Source of the DNA: Pseudomonadota bacterium
GTDB taxonomy: Bacteria > Myxococcota_A > Polyangia > Polyangiales > Polyangiaceae
Reading direction: 5' to 3'
DNA length: 64,000 nt
Assembly: GCA_023423895.1 (NCBI GenBank)
Contig: JAFAER010000102.1
Span: 3,991-67,990, forward strand
Positions 27,134 to 34,243 of this stretch are shown here, piece after piece. A model generated the notes under the pieces. It was not told the origin of the DNA and searched no databases. It saw only the letters and a program-made list of their open reading frames with translations. Position 1 is the first letter of the stretch, and each line of letters starts with the position of its first letter. Position numbers and translations under genes: made by a program.

Positions 27134-28843
27134 ATGACGAAGTGGAACGATCTAGCGTTGAAGTGGAAACTCCTGGTCGGCTTTGCGAGCATTCTGCTCT
27201 TGATGGGCCTGCAGACCGTCATGGTCCTTCGGTCCACGCAGCAGAACAGGGAGACGAGCCGCTGGGTCGAGCACACCCATCTCGTGCTTTCGCTCAGCGA
27301 CGACGCTCTCATGCAGCTCGTCAACATGGAGACCGGCTACCGAGGCTTCCTGGTGACCGGCAATGACAGCTTCCTCGATCCGTATCGGACGGGCAAACAG
27401 CTGTATCGCGAGCGTCTTGCCAGCCTCGTCAAGGAGACGGCGGACAATCCCGCGCAGGTCAAGCGCTGGAACGAGATCGGAGCGATCGCCTCCCGCTGGG
27501 AGAGCGACGTCACCGCGCCTGGAATCGCCCTCCGCCAGAAGATGTCGCGCGGGGAGACGACGGCCGACGAACTGGTCGCTTGGGAGACGAGCGGTGCGGG
27601 CAAGCGTCACTTCGACGCCATGCGCGTGCTCTTCGAGGAAGCGGCCAGCGCCGAGAAGACGCTCCTGACGAGCCGCGCGCAGGCGAACGCCGCAGCGGCC
27701 GACACGCTGCAGAATATGCTCCTCGGGGGCTTCGTCGTCGGCGCCCTGCTCGGCATCGCCATCGCCTTCCGCCTCAGCGGATCGGTCGCGTCGAAGCTCG
27801 GTGAGCTGCACGCGGTCGTGCGTTCGATGGCCGCGCGTAACCTCTCGAAGCGGAGCGGCATCGACGGGCGGGACGAGGTCGGAGAGATGGGCCGTGCGCT
27901 CGATGAGGCCCTCGAGCAGATCTCGGGAGCGCTGCTCGAAGTCACGAAGGTCGCAGAAGACGTGAGCATCGCCTCTCAGCAGATGTCCTCCGGCGCCCAG
28001 CAGATGTCGACCGGCGCGCAGGAGCAGGCGGCCAGCGTCGAGGAGACCGCGGCCAGCCTGGAAGAGATCAGCGCGACCGTGAAGCACAACGCCGACAACG
28101 CTCAGACTGCCTCGTCGCTCGCCGGCACCGCCCGGACGGTCGCAGAGCGTGGCGGCCAGGTCGTCGACTCCGCCGTCGCGGCGATGGACGCGATCACGCG
28201 CTCCTCGAAGAAGATCGCCGAAATCATCACGACGATCGACGAGGTCGCCTTCCAGACGAACCTCCTCGCGCTGAATGCCGCCGTCGAGGCTGCCCGAGCC
28301 GGAGAACAGGGGCGAGGGTTCGCTGTCGTCGCCGGCGAGATCCGCGTCCTCGCGCAACGTACGGGAAGCGCGGCGAAGGAGATCCGCGGCCTCATCGCCG
28401 ACGCATCGAGCAAGGTCGAGGCCGGAACGGCAGAGGTCAATCGCTCGGGTGACACGCTCAAGGAGATCGTCGTCTCCGTCGGGCGCGTGAGCGAGGCCGT
28501 GGGCGAGATCGCCGCGGCGTCGGTGGAGCAGACGCGCGGCCTCGAGCAAGTCAATACGGCCGTCACGCAGGTCGACAAGGTCACTCAGGCGTCCGCCGGA
28601 CAGGCCGAGGAGCTCTCCGCGACCGCCGCGTCGTTGAAGGACCAGTCCGCACGTCTCCAGGAGCTGATCGCTTCCTTCGAGCTCAGTGGCGCCCAGCGGA
28701 GCCGACGCGGAGAGTCACGCCCGACCGTCGCATCGCGCTCGTCGGCCAACGTCGTGCGACTCGCTCCTCGCTCCGCCCAGCGCGAAGTGTCGAGCATCAT
28801 GACGCCTCCGCCCTTCGACGCAGCAAGCGGCGACGAGTTCTGA
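27134..28843 (+). CDS. Methyl-accepting chemotaxis protein with CHASE3 sensor domain
   Basis: 569 residues. The first transmembrane segment (KLLVGFASILLLMGLQTVMV) is followed by a helical CHASE3-like periplasmic domain (about 35-190, with NMETGYRGFLVTGNDSFLDPY). A second transmembrane segment lies near 196-216 (MLLGGFVVGALLGIAIAF), then HAMP (about 217-270). The coiled-coil signalling domain ends in a highly conserved hairpin (VAFQTNLLALNAAVEAARAG, EQGRGFAVVAGEIRVLA) that contacts CheA/CheW. Gln/Glu-rich methylation segments flank it. No che genes are adjacent, so it must feed a system encoded elsewhere. The C-terminal 60 residues are basic and disordered. The ATG at 27134 has a GAGGATGATCC ribosome site. 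Confidence 0.93.
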   Translation: MTKWNDLALKWKLLVGFASILLLMGLQTVMVLRSTQQNRETSRWVEHTHLVLSLSDDALMQLVNMETGYRGFLVTGNDSFLDPYRTGKQLYRERLASLVKETADNPAQVKRWNEIGAIASRWESDVTAPGIALRQKMSRGETTADELVAWETSGAGKRHFDAMRVLFEEAASAEKTLLTSRAQANAAAADTLQNMLLGGFVVGALLGIAIAFRLSGSVASKLGELHAVVRSMAARNLSKRSGIDGRDEVGEMGRALDEALEQISGALLEVTKVAEDVSIASQQMSSGAQQMSTGAQEQAASVEETAASLEEISATVKHNADNAQTASSLAGTARTVAERGGQVVDSAVAAMDAITRSSKKIAEIITTIDEVAFQTNLLALNAAVEAARAGEQGRGFAVVAGEIRVLAQRTGSAAKEIRGLIADASSKVEAGTAEVNRSGDTLKEIVVSVGRVSEAVGEIAAASVEQTRGLEQVNTAVTQVDKVTQASAGQAEELSATAASLKDQSARLQELIASFELSGAQRSRRGESRPTVASRSSANVVRLAPRSAQREVSSIMTPPPFDAASGDEF

Positions 28844-28868
28844 GCCGCGCGGCGAGGCTCCGAAGGCC

Positions 28869-28896
28869 GAGGACTGAGGACTGGCGACTGAGGACT
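28869..28896. repeat. Four-unit heptanucleotide tandem array
   Basis: GAGGACT, GAGGACT, GGCGACT, GAGGACT in tandem, ending 3 bases before the TATAGA hexamer upstream of the kinase gene. Unit-number changes would alter the spacing upstream of that -10-like element by 7 bases. Confidence 0.8.
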
Positions 28897-28899
28897 GTG

Positions 28900-28905
28900 T
28901 ATAGA
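28900..28905 (+). promoter_or_regulatory. -10-like hexamer for a probably leaderless kinase message
   Basis: TATAGA lies 8 bases before the GTG at 28914, and no Shine-Dalgarno occurs between them. A transcript starting 6-8 bases downstream of this hexamer would begin at or next to the GTG. No good -35 is seen at 17 bases; that position falls inside the heptamer array. Confidence 0.4.
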
Positions 28906-28913
28906 ATCCTCTC

Positions 28914-30122
28914 GTGGACGCGAGCGCGAACCGGATCGTCGCCGACAAGTACGAGGTCCTCGGCGTCCTCGGCGAAGGCGGTACGGGCATCGTCTACGAC
29001 GCTGTCCGCACCGCCGACAAGAAGCCGGTCGCGCTCAAGGTCATGCACGGCGCCCTCGCGGGAGACAAGCAGATCCGGGGCAGGTTCCAGCGCGAGGCAG
29101 CCATCCTCCGCCGGCTCGAGGGCGACCACGTGTGTCCGATCCTCGAGCTCGGCGAGGTCCCGAGCGGGGACACGGGCGCGAGCTTGCTCTACATCGCGCT
29201 ACCGAAGATCGACGGTGAGCCGCTCGCCACCGTCCTCGATGCAGGACTCATCGACGTCGACCGCGCGCTGGACATCATGCTCCAGGTACTCGAGGCCCTG
29301 AAGGCCGCGCATGCCCACGGCATCATCCACCGCGATCTGAAGCCGGCCAACGTCCTGCTCGAGGGAGGCAAGAAGGCCGTCGTCGTCGACTTCGGGATGT
29401 CCAAGATCATCACCGGGTCCGGCCTCGGCACGACGAACCTCACCACGCACAACATGGTGTTCGGAACGCCCGAGTACATGTCCCCGGAACAAGCGCGCGG
29501 CGACGACCTCGACGCGCGCTGCGATGTCTACGCCGCCGGCGTGATGCTCTACGAGATGCTCACCGGCGCGACTCCGTTCACCGGCGCGACTCCACTCATC
29601 GTGCTCACGGCCCACCTGACGAGCGACCTCGAGGCCCCGAGTCGCCGTCCGAACGGTGCCGGTCGCGTCACGCCGGCGCTCGAGGCCGTCGTCTTGGGCG
29701 CGCTCGCTCGCGACCGCGAAGAGCGGTACACGTCGGCGAGCGCCTTCGCGGCCGCGCTGAAGCACGCGCGGGCGCTGCCCGATGACGTCGACGCCGTTCT
29801 TCCCGCGGCGTTCTCGGTGTCGCCGCCGAACACCGATGCGTTCGCGGAGACGATCCCCGCGACGGTCGTGGTCGACCGCTCCGTCGACGTGTCGGCCCCC
29901 ACGCTCATCAACGATCGCCCGATCGTCGCGTCGTCGCCGCCCCCGCACACGTCGAAGCAACCCTCCGCGCCACCTCCCGCGACCGACGCGAGCAAGCTCA
30001 GCACGACGCCGCGCCGGCCGCCGCACGAGGAAGAGACGAGCCATCGCACCTGGATCTTCGTCTGGGTCGTCGTCGGGCTTGCGAGCATCGCCATCGGCGT
30101 GTGGTTCGCGCTTCGTCATTGA
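28914..30122 (+). CDS. Hanks-type Ser/Thr protein kinase with C-terminal membrane anchor
   Basis: 402 residues from a GTG at 28914, the only usable start before the kinase domain. Residues about 12-280 hold GEGGTGIVYDAV, Lys in VALKVMHG, IHRDLKPANVLL, VDFGMSKI and GTPEYMSPEQARG, so the kinase is probably active. A Pro/Ser/Thr-rich linker (about 300-370) leads to a single transmembrane segment at the very end (WIFVWVVVGLASIAIGVWFAL), with only a few residues beyond. Tail-anchored kinases of this shape act on cytoplasmic targets near the membrane and have no external sensor. It follows a chemoreceptor gene but is separated from it by about 70 bases with a heptamer repeat. Confidence 0.92.
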   Translation: MDASANRIVADKYEVLGVLGEGGTGIVYDAVRTADKKPVALKVMHGALAGDKQIRGRFQREAAILRRLEGDHVCPILELGEVPSGDTGASLLYIALPKIDGEPLATVLDAGLIDVDRALDIMLQVLEALKAAHAHGIIHRDLKPANVLLEGGKKAVVVDFGMSKIITGSGLGTTNLTTHNMVFGTPEYMSPEQARGDDLDARCDVYAAGVMLYEMLTGATPFTGATPLIVLTAHLTSDLEAPSRRPNGAGRVTPALEAVVLGALARDREERYTSASAFAAALKHARALPDDVDAVLPAAFSVSPPNTDAFAETIPATVVVDRSVDVSAPTLINDRPIVASSPPPHTSKQPSAPPPATDASKLSTTPRRPPHEEETSHRTWIFVWVVVGLASIAIGVWFALRH

Positions 30123-30146
30123 GCGCGCGGTCGAGCTCCGGTCCGG

Positions 30147-31073
30147 TCACGCCCACTCGGCCGGGATCGGCCACGGAGCTCTCCTCCATGTCGCCGGCGG
30201 ACGAAGCGCAGACGCGACCTGACGCGGCGTGAGCGGGCCCGCTCCCGACGGCACGAGCCCGAGGCCCTCCGCGAGCTTCCCGACGACGGTCTCGGGACGG
30301 ATCCCGCGTTCGGCGAGCTCGCGAACGGTCGCCCCGCGCGTGCGCTTCGCGAGGCGCTCTCCGTTCGGAGCAACGACCAGCGGAACGTGCGCGTATTCGG
30401 GCACGTCGGCATGGCCGAGGAGGCGCATCAGAAGGATCTGCCGCGCCGTGGACGCGAGGAGATCGTCCGCCCGCACGACATGGCTCACGCCCATCGCTGC
30501 GTCGTCGACCGCCACGACGAGCTGATACGCGAACACGTCGTCGCCGCGGCGGAGCACGAAGTCGCCCGCGGCCTTGCCCACGTCCTCGCTCTGAGGGCCA
30601 CGAATGCCATCGTGGAGCTCGATCACCAAGCCCTCGGGGACGCGCAGCCGGATCGCGGGCGGACGCTTGAGCTCGCGGTTACGCGGAGCGTCGCGGCACG
30701 TCCCGGGGTAGACGGTCTCCTTTCCTTCTTCTCCGGCATGCGGCGCGCTCGCGGCTCGCGCGATCTCGGCGCGTGAGCAATCGCACGGATACGTGAGCCC
30801 CGCGGCGTCGAGCTTCGCGAGCGCGGCCTCGTAGACCGCCGTCCGCTCCGATTGATGGACCGGCCCTTCGTCCCAGTCGAAGCCGAGCCACGCGAGGTCC
30901 TCGAGGATCCGAGCCGCCGATCCTCGGACGACGCGCGGCGTGTCGATGTCCTCGACCCGCAGCACCGTCCGCCCGCCACCTGCGCGTGCGAACGCCCACG
31001 AGGCAAGCGCCGTCCACGCGCTGCCGAGGTGGAGGTCGCCCGTGGGGGAAGGCGCGAACCGCGTCGTGATCAC
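30147..31073 (-). CDS. gluQ: Glutamyl-Q tRNA(Asp) synthetase
   Basis: 308 residues, shorter than GltX because the anticodon-binding half is missing. FAPSPTGDLHLGS near the N-terminus is the HIGH signature. The zinc site is CDCSRAE with a later YPGTC, and LAKRTRGAT is the KMSKS-type loop. This layout is diagnostic of GluQRS, which attaches glutamate to queuosine at position 34 of tRNA(Asp). The full-length GltX is also in this window (56180-57619), which supports the assignment. The GTG start lacks a ribosome site; a TATCAT hexamer lies 7 bases upstream (31086-31081 on the minus strand), so the message may be leaderless. It is convergent with the kinase gene, 24 bases away. Confidence 0.92.
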   Translation of the reverse strand: MITTRFAPSPTGDLHLGSAWTALASWAFARAGGGRTVLRVEDIDTPRVVRGSAARILEDLAWLGFDWDEGPVHQSERTAVYEAALAKLDAAGLTYPCDCSRAEIARAASAPHAGEEGKETVYPGTCRDAPRNRELKRPPAIRLRVPEGLVIELHDGIRGPQSEDVGKAAGDFVLRRGDDVFAYQLVVAVDDAAMGVSHVVRADDLLASTARQILLMRLLGHADVPEYAHVPLVVAPNGERLAKRTRGATVRELAERGIRPETVVGKLAEGLGLVPSGAGPLTPRQVASALRPPATWRRAPWPIPAEWA

Positions 31074-31130
31074 GGACGCGATGATAGCGCCGCCGCGGAC
31101 GACGTGGCTTTCCGAGCGCTGCGCGCGAGC

Positions 31131-32135
31131 TCAGCTACTGCGAGGCTCGACCCGGAACAACAGAACGGCGAACCAGCGCGCCTCGTCGAGCCATACGTCG
31201 GCGAGATCGAGCCCCGCGGCGCGTCCCAGCCGCTCGGCGCCTGCGAGATCGTACTTGTACGAATGCTCGGTGCACAGCGACTCGCCGTGCTCGAACGCGA
31301 ACACCTGGCCTCCGACGCGAACCTCCTGCGGGCGCTTGCTGACGAGGTGCATCTCGATGCGTCCCGGCACCGGCGCATAAAACGCGTAGTGATCGAACGC
31401 GTCGAGATCGAAGTCGGCGCCGAGCTCGTCGTTCATGCGTCGCAGGACGTTCTTGTTGAACGCCGCCGTGACACCCCGAGCGTCGTTGTACGCCGCGTGG
31501 AGGATCGCAGGATCCTTCTTGAGGTCGACGCCGAGAAGCACGAGCCCGTCGGGCCCGGCCGCGCGACCGAACCTGTCGAGCAACCGCCTGGCCTCGTCCG
31601 GTGCGAAGTTGCCGATCGTCGAGCCTGGAAAGTAGACGACCGTGCGCGCACGACCTGCAGGTGACAGCGGCAGGTCCATGGTGACCGTGAAGTCGGCCGT
31701 GAAGGGGACGACGTCGAGCCAGGGGATCTCGGCACGGAGCCTGCGCGCAGTCCCCTCGAGATGTTCACCCGCGATGTCGACGGGAACATACGACGCACAT
31801 CGCTCGCGCCCGAGGGCGCGCAAGAGGAGACGGGTCTTCGTGCCGCTGCCCGCGCCTGGCTCGACGACGCGGCACGGGCCTCCCTTCGCGAGCCGCGCAG
31901 CGATCTCACCGATGCGGGCATCGAGGATCGAGAGCTCCGTGCGCGTGACGTAATACTCGGATAGCTCGCAGATGCGGTCGAAGAGGACCGATCCTTCCCG
32001 ATCGTAGAAGTACTTCGGAGAGAGGTGCTTCGGCGTCGCACGCAGGCCTGCGACGACATCGGCGAGGAAGGCGTGTTTCGAGACGCCCGTGCCGTCGGGT
32101 ACGGCGGCGCATCCGGAGCCGTCGAGCGGAGTCAT
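31131..32135 (-). CDS. egtD: L-histidine N-alpha-methyltransferase EgtD
   Basis: 334 residues from the ATG at 32135, which overlaps the egtB stop as ATGA. EgtD trimethylates histidine to hercynine with S-adenosylmethionine, the first step of ergothioneine synthesis. SPKYFYDREGSVLFDRI, EYYVTRTELSIL and the SAM loop VEPGAGSGTKTRLLL are characteristic, as are VVYFPGSTIGNF and FNKNVLRRMNDELGADFD. The C-terminus FEHGESLCTEHSYKYDL holds the conserved Glu and Ser region that contacts the substrate. Next to EgtB it forms a two-gene unit; EgtA, EgtC and EgtE are not in view, as in bacteria that use the shorter EgtB/EgtD route. Confidence 0.95.
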   Translation of the reverse strand: MTPLDGSGCAAVPDGTGVSKHAFLADVVAGLRATPKHLSPKYFYDREGSVLFDRICELSEYYVTRTELSILDARIGEIAARLAKGGPCRVVEPGAGSGTKTRLLLRALGRERCASYVPVDIAGEHLEGTARRLRAEIPWLDVVPFTADFTVTMDLPLSPAGRARTVVYFPGSTIGNFAPDEARRLLDRFGRAAGPDGLVLLGVDLKKDPAILHAAYNDARGVTAAFNKNVLRRMNDELGADFDLDAFDHYAFYAPVPGRIEMHLVSKRPQEVRVGGQVFAFEHGESLCTEHSYKYDLAGAERLGRAAGLDLADVWLDEARWFAVLLFRVEPRSS

Positions 32136-33433
32136 GTCGCGTCCCTCGCAAGCCGGATGCCGGTGAACTGCCACGCGGCGCTCGGCGGGAAGAAGTTTCG
32201 ATACGTCGACCGGATGTGATCGGCCGGTGTCGCGCACGATCCTCCGCGCAGCACCATCTGGCTGACCATGAACTTGCCGTTGTACTCGGCGAAAGCACCG
32301 GCAAGCGGAACGAAGCCGGGATAGGGCTCGTAGCCACTCGCGGTCCACTCCCACGCATCCCCGAGGAGCTGCGCGATCCCTGGCCCGGAGCGCGCCGCCG
32401 CGGGATGGAGGACGTCGTCCTCCATGAAGGCCCCACGCGCGGCGAGCTCGCGGCGATGGATCCCGGCGCGTACGACGTCGCTGCGGTCCGCCGCCAGTTC
32501 CCACTCTGCCTCACGAGGCAACCTTGCACCGGCCCAGCGCGCGTAAGCGTCGGCCTCGTAATACGTGATGTGGCAGACGGGCTCGTTCGAGGCGATGGCT
32601 CGCCTGCCGCGGAGCGTGAACACCGTCCGAGCGTCGAGGTCCCAGTACATCGGCGCGCGCCGCGGCTGATGCGGAGCGGCGTTGACCCATGCCCAGCCAT
32701 CGGAGAGCCACAGCTCCGGCCGCTGGTACCCACCGTCCTCGATGAACGCGAGGTACTCGCCGCACGTCACGAGCCGCGATGCCATCTCGAACGCGCGAAG
32801 GAAGACGTGATGGCGAGGCCGCTCGTTGTCGAACGAGAACGACGGGCCCTCGTGGCCGATGGAGACGACGCCGCCGTCGAATCGGTGCCATGTCGAGCGG
32901 GGCACGTCACCGGACGTGGGCTCGCCCGTACCCGCGCGTCGATACGCGGGCTCGAGCGGGTTCTCGCCGAAGAGGTGCTTCACGTCGGTGAGGAGGAGCT
33001 CCTGGTGTTGCTGCTCGTGATGAGCGCCGAGCTCGAGAGCTGCGGAGATCTCGGCCAGACGAGGGGAGCCCTCGAGATCGGCCAGGCGCGCGTCGACGGC
33101 CGTCCGGTAGGCGACCACCTCCTGCACCGTCGGACGCGTGAGCATCCCGCGTCGAGCGCGCGGATGGCGGGCGCCGACGCTCTCGTAGTACGAGTTGAAC
33201 AGGTAATCGTAGTCGTCCGAGACCGGCGCAATCCCGAGCGGACGAAGCACGAACCGCTCGAAGAACCACGTCGTGTGCGCGAGGTGCCACTTCACCGGGC
33301 TCGCGTCCGGCATCGACTGGACGACCCAGTCCTCGACCTCGAGTGGCTCGACGAGCCGCATCGTGGCTCGGCGAGTGGCAAGGACCCGTGCTACGAGTCC
33401 GCTCTGGAAGGAGTCGATCTCGGGCGCACTCAT
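32132..33433 (-). CDS. egtB: Ergothioneine sulfoxide synthase EgtB
   Basis: 433 residues from the ATG at 33433. The N-terminal DinB-like four-helix bundle supplies iron ligands: HLAH at His50/His53 and the HxxxH of HHEQQHQE (His139, His143). The C-terminal formylglycine-generating-enzyme/sulfatase-modifying domain (about 180-433) includes PRHHVFLRAFEMASRLVT, LPREAEWELAA, GDAWEWTASGYEPYPGF and VLRGGSCATP. EgtB is a non-haem iron enzyme that joins hercynine to a thiol donor with oxygen. The stop overlaps the egtD start. The upstream region has no Shine-Dalgarno but carries TTTATT 8 bases before the ATG. Whether cysteine or gamma-glutamylcysteine is the donor cannot be decided here. Confidence 0.95.
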   Translation of the reverse strand: MSAPEIDSFQSGLVARVLATRRATMRLVEPLEVEDWVVQSMPDASPVKWHLAHTTWFFERFVLRPLGIAPVSDDYDYLFNSYYESVGARHPRARRGMLTRPTVQEVVAYRTAVDARLADLEGSPRLAEISAALELGAHHEQQHQELLLTDVKHLFGENPLEPAYRRAGTGEPTSGDVPRSTWHRFDGGVVSIGHEGPSFSFDNERPRHHVFLRAFEMASRLVTCGEYLAFIEDGGYQRPELWLSDGWAWVNAAPHQPRRAPMYWDLDARTVFTLRGRRAIASNEPVCHITYYEADAYARWAGARLPREAEWELAADRSDVVRAGIHRRELAARGAFMEDDVLHPAAARSGPGIAQLLGDAWEWTASGYEPYPGFVPLAGAFAEYNGKFMVSQMVLRGGSCATPADHIRSTYRNFFPPSAAWQFTGIRLARDAT

Positions 33434-33611
33434 CGTCACGGAATAAACGCGTCCATCGTCAGGAACAAGTCTGAACCGACGAGCGATGCGCCGAAGCTTT
33501 GAGCCACAACCATTCTGTCGTTCTCGCGACCATGACCCGTTCACGCAGGAACTCTGGACCGCCCGATCGATCGCCGCGCGAAACCTCGCCGCAGCCGCAC
33601 GAGAGAGAGCG

Positions 33612-34208
33612 ATGATCTCACGGAGAAAGACGCTCGCCTTCGTTGCAGCCGCGATCGTCGTCCCCAGCGGAGCCTTCGCGCTCCTCTATCGTCCGTTCCC
33701 GTCCGACCACACGCCCGAGGGCGCGTACATGCGCATCGCCCGCGCTGTCGCGAAGGACGACCCGCGCGCGTTCTTCGCGTATCTCGAGACCGAGGCGCAG
33801 TGGGCCTGTTACACGCTGCGCGACATGCGGAACAAGGCCCGCGCTCGCGTCATGGCGAGCTATCCGGAGCCCCAGCGAGGCGAGCTCGCCGCGGCGTACG
33901 CTCCGTTCGCAGACGCCCCCGACGGCAGCGACGTCTTCGCCCACGTCTACGGCTCGCGGCAGTGGGCGAGGCGCCTCCGCAAAGATCTGTCCGGCGTCGC
34001 TCAGGTGGACGTCGATGCGAAAGGCGAGCGCGCCAGCGTCGTCACGGTTCGAGGCACGCGCTGGCCGTTCCGCAAGCGTGACAACGGCATCTGGGGCCTG
34101 ACGATCTTCACCGCCGAGCTGCTGGCCGAGGCGGAGAAGGCGACGCGCGACCTCGCCGTCGTCGAAGCGGCGGCCGCGGACTACGACAAATTGCGCGCGC
34201 AGCGCTGA
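33612..34208 (+). CDS. Small membrane-anchored or exported protein, unrecognised
   Basis: 198 residues from the ATG at 33612. The longer in-frame start at 33486 lacks coding character and would overlap the egtB upstream region. An N-terminal hydrophobic stretch (TLAFVAAAIVVPSGAFALLY) is an uncleaved anchor or signal. The rest is soluble, with EGAYMRIARAVAKDDPRAFF, ETEAQWACYTLRDMRNKAR and VVTVRGTRWPFRKRDNGIWG, a pattern of a small helical-plus-sheet domain of no family I can name. It is divergent from egtB and convergent with the monooxygenase gene. A GAGAGA ribosome site is present. Confidence 0.75.
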   Translation: MISRRKTLAFVAAAIVVPSGAFALLYRPFPSDHTPEGAYMRIARAVAKDDPRAFFAYLETEAQWACYTLRDMRNKARARVMASYPEPQRGELAAAYAPFADAPDGSDVFAHVYGSRQWARRLRKDLSGVAQVDVDAKGERASVVTVRGTRWPFRKRDNGIWGLTIFTAELLAEAEKATRDLAVVEAAAADYDKLRAQR

Positions 34209-34243
34209 GCCGCGCTCGCGTGTGACCGCGAGCGCTTCGGCCG

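Noticed and set aside
28914..30122. Toxin-antitoxin or defence role for the kinase next to the chemoreceptor
   Set aside because: It has the ordinary architecture of a tail-anchored Hanks kinase; no defence-associated neighbour is present.
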